Assembly: GCF_000495475.1 (NCBI RefSeq)
Contig: NZ_ASGZ01000026.1
Location: forward strand, 1 to 64,000
Direction of reading: 5' to 3'
Source: Candidatus Halobonum tyrrellensis G22
GTDB taxonomy: Archaea > Halobacteriota > Halobacteria > Halobacteriales > Haloferacaceae
DNA length: 64,000 bases
Part shown: positions 7,623 to 17,476 of the stretch, piece by piece
Layout of the letters: each line of letters starts with the position of its first letter
How positions within the stretch are numbered: the first letter of the stretch is position 1
Program-made: the position numbers and the translations under genes
The notes under the pieces: model-generated
What the model was told of the DNA's origin: nothing
Databases searched by the model: none
What the model saw: only the letters and a program-made list of their open reading frames with translations

Positions 7623-9020
7623 TCACTCCTCGCGTTCGTGGACCCGCATCCGGACGGGCGTCGTCGGCCGGGAGGTGATGGACGCCACCAGGTCGAGTTC
7701 CTCCGGCGAGACGAGTTCGAAGTGGTACCGCCGGAGCAGCGTCGCGAGCACCAGCCTGGCTTCGAGCATCGCGAAGCGGTCGCCGATACACCGGCGCGGC
7801 CCCGCCGCGAACGGGAAGTACGCCAGCGGGGGGAGCGACCGCTCGAACTCCGGGGTCCACCGGTCGGGTCGGAACGCCAGCGGGTCGTCGTACACCGCGG
7901 GGTCGCGGTGGACCACCCACTGGCTGATGGACAGCGGCGACCCCGCGGGGATCCGGTAGCCGCCGAGTTCCACGTCCCGGGTCGGCTCGCGGAGGATACC
8001 GTGGACCGGCGGGAACAGCCGCATCGACTCCTTCACTACCCGTTCGAGGTACGGCAGGTCGTCGACGCTCGCGAGCGACGGGTCGTCGCCGCCGAGGGTC
8101 TCGTCGAGTTCGTCGACCACGCGCGCTTCGACCGTGGGCCGGCGCGCGAGCAGGTGGAGCGTGAACGTCAGCGACAGCGCGGTCGTCTCGTGGCCCGCGA
8201 GCAGCAGCGTCTTGACCTCGTCGCGCACCTGCTCGTCGCTCATCGGCTCGCCCGACTCGTCTTCCGCCCGGAGGAGCGTGGTCACCACGTCCTCGCCGGG
8301 GTCGGCGCGCTTCTCCGCGACCAGTTCGTCCACGATCCGGTCGAGCGTCGCCACCGCCTCGCGGCGCGCCACCCGTCCCGGCGTGGGGACGCCCTCGGGG
8401 AGCAGGTCGAACAGTGACCCCGCCGCGGCGTCCATCACGGCGTCGAGCGCGCCGCCGACGGCGTGACGCCGCGCGCCGATGTCGACGCCGAGGAGCGTGC
8501 GCGCGACGATGTCGAGCGTCAGCCCCATCGTGTCCGTGTGGACGTCCCGGACCTCGCCGTCGCGCCAGCCGTCGGTCGCCGCGACGGTCCGGTCGACCAT
8601 CGTGTCGGCGTACCCCGCGATCCGGTCGGGGCCGAACGCGGGCTGGACCAGGTGGCGCTGGCGCCGCCAGAACGCCCCCTCGCTGGTGAGCAGGCCGTCG
8701 CCGAGAACGGGTCCGAGCTGTCGCTGGAACAGGTCGCCCTTCCGGTAGTGCTGGTTCTCCGAGACCAGCACGCGCTCTATCGCCGCGGGGTCGGTCAGGA
8801 GGTACACCGGCGAGCCGAGCACGTCGTAGCGCGCGACGCCGCCGTACTCGCGGGCGACGCGCTCGCGGAACGCGAACGAGTCGTCGCGGACGTCGAAGAA
8901 CGACCCGACGACGGGGAGACCGTCCGGACCGGGGACCGACTCGGCCGGAGCGGGCGTCTCGGCCGTCTCGGCCGCCTCGTGCGTGTCGGCGTGCTCGGAT
9001 GCGGTGGAGGGGTCGCTCAC
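7623..9020 (-). CDS. Cytochrome P450
   Basis: This 465-residue protein has all core P450 landmarks: the proline-rich GPDGLPVVGSFF near residue 33, the I-helix LLAGHETTALSLTF (oxygen activation), the K-helix ESMRLFPP (ExxR), and the haem-binding loop FPFAAGPRRCIGDRFAMLE with the Cys ligand near residue 412. It fits the long-chain/CYP102-like branch used by haloarchaea more than the short bacterial type. No N-terminal membrane anchor is present, so it is probably soluble. No ferredoxin or reductase gene lies beside it, so the electron donor and substrate are unknown. The GTG at 9020 (VSDPSTASEHADTHE) is preferred because the frame upstream is shadow sequence and a TTTTCG element lies about 25 bp upstream. 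The first 30 residues are acidic and unconserved. Confidence 0.92.
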   Translation of the reverse strand: MSDPSTASEHADTHEAAETAETPAPAESVPGPDGLPVVGSFFDVRDDSFAFRERVAREYGGVARYDVLGSPVYLLTDPAAIERVLVSENQHYRKGDLFQRQLGPVLGDGLLTSEGAFWRRQRHLVQPAFGPDRIAGYADTMVDRTVAATDGWRDGEVRDVHTDTMGLTLDIVARTLLGVDIGARRHAVGGALDAVMDAAAGSLFDLLPEGVPTPGRVARREAVATLDRIVDELVAEKRADPGEDVVTTLLRAEDESGEPMSDEQVRDEVKTLLLAGHETTALSLTFTLHLLARRPTVEARVVDELDETLGGDDPSLASVDDLPYLERVVKESMRLFPPVHGILREPTRDVELGGYRIPAGSPLSISQWVVHRDPAVYDDPLAFRPDRWTPEFERSLPPLAYFPFAAGPRRCIGDRFAMLEARLVLATLLRRYHFELVSPEELDLVASITSRPTTPVRMRVHEREE

Positions 9021-9163
9021 GGCGCGGGCTACGTCGCCCGCGCGAAAAGCCGTTCGCGAACTGGGTCTGCGTTGCGCGCGGTTTCGACCCCGCGGAGGCC
9101 GGTCGCGAGCGGTCCGGCTCCCGTTCGTCCGTGAGTCCCCGCGCCCGACCGCGGGGCGTCGGG

Positions 9164-11734
9164 CTAGGAGGGTCGGAACTCGAAGCGCGCGCCGCCGTCG
9201 GCCGCCTCGGTCGCCGCGACCCGCAGGTCGTGTGCGGCCGCGATGGTCTCGACGATGGAGAGCCCGAACCCCGTCCCGTCCTGTCGGGTGGTGTACCCCT
9301 GCTCGAACACCCGGTCGCGGTCGTCGTCCGGGATGCCGGCGCCGTCGTCGGCGACGTAGAACCCGCCGCCGTCGAGCGCGCCCGCCCGGACCGTCACGCC
9401 GTCGCCGCCGTGTTCGACCGCGTTGCGGAACAGGTTCTCGAACAACTGCACGAACCGGCTCTCGTCGCCCGTCACCGACGGCAGGTCGTCGGCGTCGAGC
9501 GTCGCGGCGCCCGTCTCGACGTGTTTCCACGCCTCGCGGGCGGCCGCCGTCAGCTCCACCGGCTCCGACTCGCGGTCGGCGTCGCCCCGCCGCGCCAACA
9601 CCAGCAGGTCGTCGACCAGCCGCGCCATCCGGTCGAGCGCGCGCTCGACCCGCTCGAAGTGGTCGGGGTCGCCCGTCTCGCGCGCCAGTTCGAGGAACCC
9701 CTCCGCCACCGAGATGGGGTTGCGGAGGTCGTGTGCGACTACCCGGGAGAACTCCTCGAGCCGCTCGTTCTGCCGCGTGAGCTGCTGTTCGCGGTCGGCG
9801 CGGGTCAGCGCCGCCTCCACCGCGGCGGCCAGCGAGCGGAACATCGTCACCTCCGTCTCGTCGAACGCGCGCGTGTCCGTCGACCCGGTCATCAGGACGC
9901 CGTGCTCGCCCAGCGGGACGATCAGTTCGGCCCGGACGGGCGTGTCGGTGTTGTACCGTCCCTCGACCGCGCTCACGTCCTCGTAGACGCGGGGGGTCCC
10001 GTCCTCGAACGCGGCCCACACCAACCCCTCGCCCGCCTCGAACGTCGGGAGTTCGTCGAACGTCTCGTCGGTCCCGGCGCCGCTCGCGACCGGTACGAGC
10101 GCGTTCGCCTCCGGGTCGTAGCCGTACAGCCCGGTGAGTTCCATGTCGAGCACCTCGACGGCCGCCTCGACCGCCCGGTCGGCGACCTCCTGTCGGGTCG
10201 ACGCGACGTTGAGCCCCCCGGTCGCCCGCTGGAGCGCGCGGAGCCGTCGGTGGTAGTGCTTCTGCTCGGTCAGGTCCTCGAAGACGGCGAGCACCTCCGT
10301 CCCGGGTGCGTCCGACCCGGCTCCGTCGCCATCGCGCACGGGCGCACCCCACAGCCGCAGGTCGAGCGTCTCGCCGTCGCGGGCGCGCCGTCTCACCTCC
10401 TGGCCGTCGATCCGCTCGCCGTCGAGCAGGCGCCGCCGGTTCACCTCGAAGTCGGCGCGCTCCGACTCGGGGACGATCGGGTTGAACTCGCCGAGCACCT
10501 CCGAGCGCGACCAGCCGAAGGTGTCCTCGGCGGCGTCGTTCCACAGCGTCACCTCCCCCTCGGCGTTCACCCCGACCACCGGGGTGGGCATCGCCGCGGT
10601 GAGCGTCCCGAACCGCTCGGCGACCGTGCGCGTCCGCTCGCGCTCGCGCTCCCGTTCGGTCACGTCCCGCCCGGCGACGAGCGCGTACGCCCGCCCGCGG
10701 CTCGTGAACGGCGTCACCCGGTACTCGACCGACCGCCGGCCGTCCGCCCCTCCCGCCGCGGCGCCGCTCCCGTCGCCCGACCCGGACTCGCCGCCCGCGC
10801 CCGTCACGACGACCTGCCGGTCGAACCCCTCGGCGCGGATCGTGCCGGCGGCGTCGAGGGCGGCGTCGACCGCCCACTCGACGCGTTCGCCCGCGTCACC
10901 GAGCAGGTCGCGAACCGACCGGTTCCCGTCGTCCGCGCCCGCGTCGTCGTCGCCGTCGGAGGGTGCCGTGTCGCGCACGCTCGCGTTGGCGAACACGACG
11001 TGCCGCTCCTCGTCGACCACGAATACGGGGTCGCGGATGGCCTCGACCGCCGCCTCGTACCGGTCGAGACGGCGCGCCCGCTCGCGCCCCTCCTCGGCGT
11101 TCCGCGTGTATATCGTCAGCCCCGACTCGTCGGGGTACGCCCGCGACTCGACGCGGACGTCGAACCCGACCGGCCGGGCCTCGACGGTCCGCGCCTCCCC
11201 GTTCCCCATCGCGCGCCGGTACTCGGCCTCGAAGCGCGTGCCGACGAGTTCGGGGAACGCCTCCCACACCACCTCGCCGAGCACCGACGCCGCCGGCCTG
11301 TCGAGTCGGTCGGCGACCGCGCTGTTCCACACCACGACCCGCCAGTCGGCGTCGACCGCGTGGGCGTCCTCGGCGCTCCGCTCGACCGACCGCCGGTGCT
11401 CGCGGCTCACGCTCGTCACCGCACGGACGCGCGCCGCTAGTCGGTCGGCCGCCCCCGTCTCCGTGTCCGCGCCGGCCGCCTCGTCCCCGTCAACGCGGAC
11501 GTGCGGGACGGACGTGCCGTCTCCCCGCGCGGCGTCGCGTTCGGTCCACGCGGTGGGCGCGTCCGCGGCGACGACGACGCAGTCGTACTCGCGGGGGTCG
11601 ACGCCGGCCGGGTCAGCCCCCGCGTCGACCCGCGTCGACTCGACGCGACGGTCGAGCGCGGCCGTCACTCCCTCCGCTACGGCGTCTGCTACCCCGACGA
11701 AGAGGAGACGGAGCGGACCCGTCCGTTCGGTCAT
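9164..11734 (-). CDS. Multi-sensor histidine kinase (receiver-like, PAS x3, GAF, HisKA, HATPase_c)
   Basis: The 856-residue cytoplasmic kinase reads in order: a receiver-like N-terminal domain (about residues 8-110, with YDCVVVAADAP at the usual phospho-Asp strand), PAS 1 (about 120-225), PAS 2 (about 235-370), PAS 3 (about 375-490, VVGVNAEGEVTLWNDAAED), GAF (about 495-640), HisKA with the phospho-acceptor His in FSRVVAHDLRNPISVAEG (about 655-715), and a HATPase_c domain with the N box LFRNAVEHGGDG, G1 box ADDGAGIPDD and G2 box GTGFGLSI at the C-terminus. No transmembrane segment is seen, so the signal is probably intracellular (redox, light or small ligand). No response regulator gene lies nearby, an orphan arrangement common in haloarchaea. 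Confidence 0.93.
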   Translation of the reverse strand: MTERTGPLRLLFVGVADAVAEGVTAALDRRVESTRVDAGADPAGVDPREYDCVVVAADAPTAWTERDAARGDGTSVPHVRVDGDEAAGADTETGAADRLAARVRAVTSVSREHRRSVERSAEDAHAVDADWRVVVWNSAVADRLDRPAASVLGEVVWEAFPELVGTRFEAEYRRAMGNGEARTVEARPVGFDVRVESRAYPDESGLTIYTRNAEEGRERARRLDRYEAAVEAIRDPVFVVDEERHVVFANASVRDTAPSDGDDDAGADDGNRSVRDLLGDAGERVEWAVDAALDAAGTIRAEGFDRQVVVTGAGGESGSGDGSGAAAGGADGRRSVEYRVTPFTSRGRAYALVAGRDVTERERERERTRTVAERFGTLTAAMPTPVVGVNAEGEVTLWNDAAEDTFGWSRSEVLGEFNPIVPESERADFEVNRRRLLDGERIDGQEVRRRARDGETLDLRLWGAPVRDGDGAGSDAPGTEVLAVFEDLTEQKHYHRRLRALQRATGGLNVASTRQEVADRAVEAAVEVLDMELTGLYGYDPEANALVPVASGAGTDETFDELPTFEAGEGLVWAAFEDGTPRVYEDVSAVEGRYNTDTPVRAELIVPLGEHGVLMTGSTDTRAFDETEVTMFRSLAAAVEAALTRADREQQLTRQNERLEEFSRVVAHDLRNPISVAEGFLELARETGDPDHFERVERALDRMARLVDDLLVLARRGDADRESEPVELTAAAREAWKHVETGAATLDADDLPSVTGDESRFVQLFENLFRNAVEHGGDGVTVRAGALDGGGFYVADDGAGIPDDDRDRVFEQGYTTRQDGTGFGLSIVETIAAAHDLRVAATEAADGGARFEFRPS

Positions 11735-11901
11735 GGATCTTCATACACGGACGGACACATGTAGCTCACGGACGCCACGGACCGGCTCACCCGCAGTCGG
11801 CCCGTCTCTCCCGGCCGGCCGGCGCGTCGACGCCCGCGACCGGCGCGGCGCCGGGTGCCGCCCGCTCGGGGGTCGGGGGTCCGGCGCACTCCCGACTCCA
11901 C

Positions 11902-13071
11902 TCACCACGCGGCGTCGAGTATCGACCGCGCGTCCGCCGCGCGCAACTCGTACCCCGCGGGACCGTTGTCGAGTACGCCATCGTCGGCGGTCGCGGCCGC
12001 GGCCGCGTCGAGTTTCGCCTCGCTCGCGCCCGTGAGGTCGCGCAGGCGCGCCGGCAGGTCGAGCGCGTCCCGCAACTCCTCGACCGCCGCGACGACCGCC
12101 TCCCCGTCGCCGGGGTCGGCGTCGAACGCCTCGAACAGCGGGTCGCGCACCGCGCCCGCGTCGACCAGCGAGCGTACGACGTGCGGGACGACCACCGCGT
12201 GCGCCAGCCCCTGCTGGACGCCGAACGCCTTCCGGAGGCCGTGCCCGAACGCGTGGACGACGCTCAGCGTCGACCGCTCGGGCCGCGAGACGCCGTACTG
12301 CGCGAGCACCACCCCGGCGACCGCGCGCTCCATCGCGGCCGCGTCGTCGGCCATCCCGGGCAGCCCCGCCCGGAGGTACCGTACCGCGCGGGTCGCCGTC
12401 GCGTCGGTCAGCACGGAGGCGTGCCGGGAGTAGAGCGACTCGACCGCCTTGTCGAACCCGTTCATCGCCGACCCCGCGAGGACGCCGTCGGGCGTGGTCT
12501 CGTACAGGTCGGGGTCGTACACCAGCGCCGCGGGCGCGAGCGCCGCCCCGGAGACACCCGTGCTCACGAGTTCGCCGTCCACCTCGACGTTCGCGCCCGC
12601 GACGACCGTCATCTCCGCGCCCGCGAGCGTCGTCGGCACCGGCACCAGCGGCGTCGTCCCCGCGTCGGGGACCGCCAGCCCGCCCGTCTCGCGCACCTCC
12701 GTACGGGCGTCGTCGAGCGACCGGCCGTCCGCGCGGAGCGCGCTCGCGACCGTCGCCACGTCGAGACTGGAGCCGCCGCCGACCGGGACGAACGCGTCCG
12801 CGTCCGTCTCCTCGGCGCGCTCGACCACCGCCGCTGCGGTCTCGACGCGCTTTGCGGGCGTCGTCCCGTCGAACGTGCCCGCGTGGCGGTCGCCGAGACC
12901 CGCCTCCACCGCGTCCATGAGCTCGCGGTTCGCGCCCGTGTTCGACCCGCAGACGACGAGCGCGCGGTCGCTCACGAGGTCGGCGAGCGCGTCGCCGACG
13001 CCGTCGATCCGGCCGCGCCCGTACTGTACCTCGCCCGTCCGGAACTCGAAGACGAACGGCTCTGGATCCAT
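11902..13071 (-). CDS. Iron-containing alcohol dehydrogenase family protein with altered metal ligands
   Basis: The 389-residue product has the group III dehydrogenase fold: an NAD(P)-binding N-terminal half with VPVGGGSSLDVATV (GGGS dinucleotide loop) and PLVPVPTTLAGAE, then the helical metal-binding half. Aligned by eye with canonical Fe-ADH motifs, DALTH becomes NGFDK, the HAxxH histidine is kept (VVHAFGH), and the last HG ligand becomes QQG (GVQQGLAHAVV). Three of four usual metal ligands therefore look replaced, so metal use, and even dehydrogenase activity, is uncertain. Possible roles range from an alcohol or maleylacetate-type reductase to a non-catalytic relative. The ATG at 13071 has a TTTTGCG element about 27 bp upstream. 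It is transcribed toward the kinase gene but stands alone. Confidence 0.8.
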   Translation of the reverse strand: MDPEPFVFEFRTGEVQYGRGRIDGVGDALADLVSDRALVVCGSNTGANRELMDAVEAGLGDRHAGTFDGTTPAKRVETAAAVVERAEETDADAFVPVGGGSSLDVATVASALRADGRSLDDARTEVRETGGLAVPDAGTTPLVPVPTTLAGAEMTVVAGANVEVDGELVSTGVSGAALAPAALVYDPDLYETTPDGVLAGSAMNGFDKAVESLYSRHASVLTDATATRAVRYLRAGLPGMADDAAAMERAVAGVVLAQYGVSRPERSTLSVVHAFGHGLRKAFGVQQGLAHAVVVPHVVRSLVDAGAVRDPLFEAFDADPGDGEAVVAAVEELRDALDLPARLRDLTGASEAKLDAAAAATADDGVLDNGPAGYELRAADARSILDAAW

Positions 13072-13168
13072 ACGTCGGAGTCGGCCGGGCGCCGCAAAAC
13101 CGTGCCGGCGGGGCGGCCCGGCCCACCGGAACCCCCGTCCGGCGGGGGTCGGACGGCTCCGATCCCGA

Positions 13169-14470
13169 CTACGGCCACCCGCCGGCCAGCGCTTCCGCGC
13201 CCAGGTCGGCGAGCGTCTCGAAGAAGCCGGGGAACGACACCTCGACGTGTTCGGCGCCCCGTATCTTCGTCTCGCCGTCGGCGACCAGCCCCGCCACCGC
13301 GAGCGCCATCACGAGGCGGTGGTCGCCGCGGCCGTCGACCGTCGCGCCGCGGAGGTCGGAGTCGTCGCCGTGGACCGTCAGCGAGTCGGGCTCCTCGGTG
13401 ACCGACGCGCCCATCTCCCCCAACTCCTCGGCCATCGCGGCCACCCGGTCGGTCTCCTTGTAACGGACGTGCTCGGCGTTGACGATCCGGGTGTCGCCGT
13501 CGGCGGCCGCGCCCAGAACCGCTATCGTCGGCAGGAGGTCGGGCGTGTCGCCCACGTCCACCTCGACGCCCGACAGCGCCGCCCGACCAACGCCGATCTC
13601 GCCCGCATCGCGGTCCCAGTCGATATCCGCGCCCATGCGGTCGAGTATCTCGACGATGGCGGAGTCGCCCTGCGCGCTGGGGCGCGCACCCTCGACGGTG
13701 AGCGTCTCGCCGTCCTCGGCGGCGAGCGCGCCCGCCGCCAGCAGGTACGACATCGACGAGAAGTCGCCCGGCACCGCGTACTCGTCGGCGCGGTACGTCT
13801 GCCCGCCGGGCACGCGGAACCCCGCGTCGGTCCGCTCGGTGTCGACGCCGAAGTCGGCGAGCAACTCCCGTGTGATCTCGACGTACGGCGCGGACTTGAG
13901 TTCGGTCTCCAACTCCACCTCGATGCCGTCGTTGGTCACCGCCCCCGCCATCAACAGCGCGGAGACGAACTGCGAGGAGACGTCGCCGGGGATGGCGACC
14001 GACCCGCCCGACATCGCCCCGCCGACGACGAGCGGCGCCTGGCCGTTCCCGCGCGTCGACTCCGCGCGCCCGCCGAGGTTCGTCACCGCGTCCAGCAGCG
14101 GTCCCTGCGGGCGCGAGCGGAGCGAGCCGTCGCCGGTCAACACGACCAGCCCGCCCGCCAGCCCCCCGGTCGCGGTGACGAGTCGCATCGTCGTCCCGGA
14201 GTTGCCGCAGTCGACCACGTCCTCGGGCGTCTCCGGTCGGCCGGCGAACCCGTCGACGCGGACCGCGCTCGCGTCGTCGTCCCACTCGACGTCGCCGCCG
14301 AACGCCTCGACGGCGCGGCCGGTGGCGTGCGGGTCGGCGCTGTCTAGCGGGTCGCGGACGACCGTGCCCTCGCCGTAGCCCGCGGCGAGGATCGCCCTGT
14401 GCGTGTAGCTCTTCGACGGCGGTGCGCGCGCGCGCCCCGCGACGCGGGACGGCGAGACGTGTGCGTCCAT
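13169..14470 (-). CDS. aroA: 3-phosphoshikimate 1-carboxyvinyltransferase (EPSP synthase)
   Basis: This 433-residue enzyme joins phosphoenolpyruvate to shikimate-3-phosphate in the aromatic pathway. Signatures are [20 protein letters not shown] near residue 16 (shikimate-phosphate and PEP contact Lys), [14 protein letters not shown] (PEP site), [29 protein letters not shown] (catalytic Asp) and the C-terminal [20 protein letters not shown] and [13 protein letters not shown]. Two inside-out barrel domains and the total length are normal. The ATG at 14470 begins [10 protein letters not shown], which leads directly into the first conserved strand; longer starts add only shadow sequence. Its product is the substrate of aroC about 6 kb away. 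Confidence 0.97.
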   Translation of the reverse strand: MDAHVSPSRVAGRARAPPSKSYTHRAILAAGYGEGTVVRDPLDSADPHATGRAVEAFGGDVEWDDDASAVRVDGFAGRPETPEDVVDCGNSGTTMRLVTATGGLAGGLVVLTGDGSLRSRPQGPLLDAVTNLGGRAESTRGNGQAPLVVGGAMSGGSVAIPGDVSSQFVSALLMAGAVTNDGIEVELETELKSAPYVEITRELLADFGVDTERTDAGFRVPGGQTYRADEYAVPGDFSSMSYLLAAGALAAEDGETLTVEGARPSAQGDSAIVEILDRMGADIDWDRDAGEIGVGRAALSGVEVDVGDTPDLLPTIAVLGAAADGDTRIVNAEHVRYKETDRVAAMAEELGEMGASVTEEPDSLTVHGDDSDLRGATVDGRGDHRLVMALAVAGLVADGETKIRGAEHVEVSFPGFFETLADLGAEALAGGWP

Positions 14471-14693
14471 GGCTCGCCTCTCCGTCCCGCCGGGCAAGTG
14501 TGTACCGGTGCGGCTCCCCCCGGCGCCGCCCGGCCGTCCACAGTCTCGGGTGTCGTCCGCGCCGCCCGATCCGTCCGTCCGCGCCGCCCGATCCGTCCCG
14601 GATAGCCCGGTCCGCCCTCCGTCGCCGTGGTGTCCTCGGTCCCCCTGTGGCCCACCGCAGTGCGGCCCGCGCCCCCCGACGCGGGGTCGCCCC

Positions 14694-15128
14694 CTACTCC
14701 TCGTCGTGACCCGCCGACACCCAGTCGCGGTCGGAGTCGTCGACCGCCCGGACGGTGACGTAGCCGTCGTCACAGACGGTCACTTCCGTCCCCTCGTACC
14801 GGAAGTGGACGCTCCCCTCGATGCTCATCCCCCCGCCACCTCTGGCCGGGAACAGTCGGTCGAGCGCTTCGAGGTCGATCGTCGGCCAGAGCGGTTCGAG
14901 TTCCTCGACCGGGGTGCCGGTGACCGCCGCGACCATCGCGAGGACGATGGTGCTCGGGTCTCGCACCCCGGGGTCGAACCGGGTTCGGTAGACGGTCTCC
15001 CCGTCGAACTCCACGCCGTACACGCCTTCGTCGCTCGGCGCTGCCGGACTCCGATACTCGTTGGTCGACCCGGGGGGGTCGTCGGACGACCGACCGTCGT
15101 CGGGCCGGTCGCTTCCACGGCTACTCAT
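14694..15128 (-). CDS. HalOD1 output domain protein
   Basis: The 144-residue product has a disordered polar N-terminus (residues 1-35), then a compact domain: [54 protein letters not shown] and [12 protein letters not shown]. This is the pattern of the halobacterial output domain HalOD1, often found alone or attached to sensory proteins, and thought to act in signal output. It has no membrane segment. The gene stands alone on the minus strand, divergent from the M24 peptidase gene; the intergenic region holds AT-rich promoter-like sequence, including AAAGTAAACGGG about 33 bp upstream on the minus strand. Confidence 0.75.
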   Translation of the reverse strand: MSSRGSDRPDDGRSSDDPPGSTNEYRSPAAPSDEGVYGVEFDGETVYRTRFDPGVRDPSTIVLAMVAAVTGTPVEELEPLWPTIDLEALDRLFPARGGGGMSIEGSVHFRYEGTEVTVCDDGYVTVRAVDDSDRDWVSAGHDEE

Positions 15129-15262
15129 TCGTCAGCACGGTAGACGACTCAGCGCCCGTTTACTTTGAGTTCTTACTATCGAAGGTCTTTTTATACCGAT
15201 GGGAGTCTTTCCCGCGAAAGTCGACCCACTCGCCGTTCCCCGACTGCTGGATCTGTAACGAC

Positions 15263-15268
15263 TTTACT
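15263..15268 (+). promoter_or_regulatory. TATA-like element of the M24 peptidase gene
   Basis: TTTACT lies about 26 bp before the GTG at 15291, supporting the GTG start. A second, stronger element, TTTTTATACC at 15187-15196, lies further upstream and could give a longer leader. Confidence 0.45.
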
Positions 15269-15290
15269 CCCCGGCGCACGTCTCGGAGGC

Positions 15291-16487
15291 GTGGACCCCG
15301 ACCTCTCGACGCTCGACGACCGACTCGACGCCGCGGGCGTCGACGCCTACTGTCTCGACGCCGCCAGCACCGAGCCGAACCAGCTCTACCTCTCCGGGTT
15401 CGACGCGCCCGACCCGTTCTTCACCGCGTACGCACTCACCGCCCCTGACGGGACCGGCGAACTCGCCGTCCTCGTCTCCGGGCTGGAGTACGGCCGCGCG
15501 AAGAAGGAGTCGCGCGCGGACGCCGTCGCCCGCCTCGCCGACTACGACTACCACGAGCGCGTCGGCGAGTACGGCGAACGCGAGGGGACCGCGCGCACGT
15601 ACGCCGCGTTCCTCGCCGACCTGGGCGTCGAGTCGGCCCTCGTCCCCGACCGGTTCCCGGTCGGCGTCGCCGACGGCCTCCGCGAGGCGGGCGTCGGCGT
15701 CGGCGTCGACGGCGACGACGTAGTCGAGAGCGTCCGCGCAGTCAAGACCGACGAGGAGGTCGAACACGTCCGGCGCGCGCAGGAGGCGAACGAGGCCGCG
15801 CTCCGCGCCGCCGAGGAACTGATCGCGGGCGCGGGCGTCGCCGACGACGGAACGCTGACCCACGAGGGGGAGCCGCTGACCAGCGAGCGGGTCAGCGAGG
15901 AGATAGAGGTCACCCTCCTCCGCCACGGCTGCGCGCTCGACGAGACCATCGTCGCCGGCGGCGCCGACGCCGCCGACCCCCACGACCGCGGGAGCGGCCC
16001 GCTGTCCGCCGACGAGGCCATCGTCATCGACGTGTTCCCCCGCGACAAGGCGAGCAAGTACCACTCGGACATGACCCGGACGTTCCTCAAGGGGGAGCCG
16101 AGCGACGAGATCAGGGACAGATACGACCTCACCGAGGAGGCGCTGGAGGCGGCGCTCGCGGCGGTCGAACCGGGGGCGACCGGCGCGGACGTTCACGCCG
16201 CCGCCTGCGACGTGTACGAGGCGGCGGGCCACCCGACGCTCCGGTCGGACCCGACGACCGAGACGGGGTACATCCACTCGACGGGCCACGGCGTCGGGCT
16301 CGCGGTCCACGAACGGCCCGGACTCAACCCCCGCGGCGGCGCGCTGGAACCCGGCCACGTGATCACCGTCGAACCCGGGCTGTACGACCCCGCGGTGGGC
16401 GGCGTCCGCATCGAGGACATCGTCGTCGTGACCGAGGACGGCTACGAGAACCTCACCGACTACCCGGTCGAACTCGTCGTCGGCTGA
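15291..16487 (+). CDS. M24 family metallopeptidase (Xaa-Pro aminopeptidase/dipeptidase type)
   Basis: The 398-residue protein has a creatinase-like N-terminal domain (about residues 1-140) and a pita-bread catalytic domain. All five metal ligands are visible: the two Asp in [20 protein letters not shown], the His in [12 protein letters not shown], and the two Glu in [11 protein letters not shown] and [13 protein letters not shown]. Such enzymes remove N-terminal residues next to proline or split dipeptides in the cytoplasm. The GTG at 15291 ([12 protein letters not shown]) is chosen because conserved sequence starts there and a TATA-like element lies 26 bp upstream; an ATG at 15165 would add about 42 non-conserved residues. 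Confidence 0.9.
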   Translation: MDPDLSTLDDRLDAAGVDAYCLDAASTEPNQLYLSGFDAPDPFFTAYALTAPDGTGELAVLVSGLEYGRAKKESRADAVARLADYDYHERVGEYGEREGTARTYAAFLADLGVESALVPDRFPVGVADGLREAGVGVGVDGDDVVESVRAVKTDEEVEHVRRAQEANEAALRAAEELIAGAGVADDGTLTHEGEPLTSERVSEEIEVTLLRHGCALDETIVAGGADAADPHDRGSGPLSADEAIVIDVFPRDKASKYHSDMTRTFLKGEPSDEIRDRYDLTEEALEAALAAVEPGATGADVHAAACDVYEAAGHPTLRSDPTTETGYIHSTGHGVGLAVHERPGLNPRGGALEPGHVITVEPGLYDPAVGGVRIEDIVVVTEDGYENLTDYPVELVVG

Positions 16488-16612
16488 GCCGACGCGCACG
16501 CGACACCGGGCGGGCGCTCCGGACGAGACGCGTAACCCGACTGACTCGATCTCCCCGTGCTCGCGTCGCGCGGACCGATACCCTTTCGGCGGCCCTCGGG
16601 ATACACGTCCCC

Positions 16613-17476
16613 ATGCGACTGCTCGTCGTCGGCGCGGGACAGATGGGACGGTGGGCCGGGGAGGTGCTCCGGTCGACCGCCGAGCGTGTCGGCTTCGTCG
16701 ACACGAACCCCCAGGCGGCGACCGACGCGGCCGAGGCGGTCGTCGACGGCCGCGTGGTCGACCCGGAGACCGACGAGCGCTTCGACTGCGTCGTGCTCGC
16801 GGTTCCGATCCCGGACACCGCCGCGGCCGTCGAACGCTACGCGCCCAACGCGGCCGACGGCGCGCTGGTCGACGTCTCGGGCGCGATGACGGGACCGCTG
16901 GAGGCGATGGAGGAGCACGCCGACGGCGAGTACGCCAGCTTCCACCCGCTGTTCGCGCCCGAGCGCGCCCCCGGCAACGTGGCGTACGTGCCCGGTCGGG
17001 CGGGGGCGACCGTCGACCGGGTCCGCAAGGGACTGATCGAGGCGGGCAACGACGTGTTCGAGACCACCGCCGACGAACACGACGACGCGATGGCGTCGGT
17101 CCAGACCGCGGCCCACACCGCCGTGTTGGCGTACGCGCTCGCGGCCGACGAGGGCGTGGACGAGCGGTTCCAGACGCCCGTCTCCGAGGAGTTGCGCGAC
17201 CTCGCGCGGACCGTCACCGCGGGCAACCCCCGCGTGTACGCCGACATCCGCGGGACGTTCGGCGGCGCCGACGACCTGGCAACCGCCGCCCGTGCGCTCG
17301 CGGTCACCGACGACGACCGGTTCGTCGAACTGTTCGAGCGCGCGGGCGAACGCGTCGCGGCCGACGACTGGGCGCCCGAGATCAGCCTCGGCGCCGGTCT
17401 CGACGAGGACGACGACGGCGACGACGCCGACGACTCGGAGGGGTCCGACCGCGACGGCGGGCTGTTCGGCCGATGA
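16613..17476 (+). CDS. tyrA: Prephenate dehydrogenase
   Basis: The 287-residue protein opens with a Rossmann NAD-binding motif, MRLLVVGAGQMGRWAGEVL, and continues with VVLAVPIPDTAAAV, LVDVSGAMTGPLEAM and ASFHPLFAPER, all typical of TyrA. It oxidatively decarboxylates prephenate to 4-hydroxyphenylpyruvate for tyrosine synthesis. A helical dimerisation domain follows (about 150-260), and the last 25 residues are a strongly acidic tail. The archaeal form has no fused chorismate mutase or ACT domain; a separate chorismate mutase lies at 29070-29375. The stop codon overlaps the ATG of the next gene (ATGA), so the two are cotranscribed. Confidence 0.92.
   Translation: MRLLVVGAGQMGRWAGEVLRSTAERVGFVDTNPQAATDAAEAVVDGRVVDPETDERFDCVVLAVPIPDTAAAVERYAPNAADGALVDVSGAMTGPLEAMEEHADGEYASFHPLFAPERAPGNVAYVPGRAGATVDRVRKGLIEAGNDVFETTADEHDDAMASVQTAAHTAVLAYALAADEGVDERFQTPVSEELRDLARTVTAGNPRVYADIRGTFGGADDLATAARALAVTDDDRFVELFERAGERVAADDWAPEISLGAGLDEDDDGDDADDSEGSDRDGGLFGR

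Noticed and set aside
9021-10877. N-terminal extension of the P450 frame through the kinase gene
   Set aside because: The extension is Arg/Gly-rich shadow of the kinase gene; the P450 begins at the GTG at 9020.
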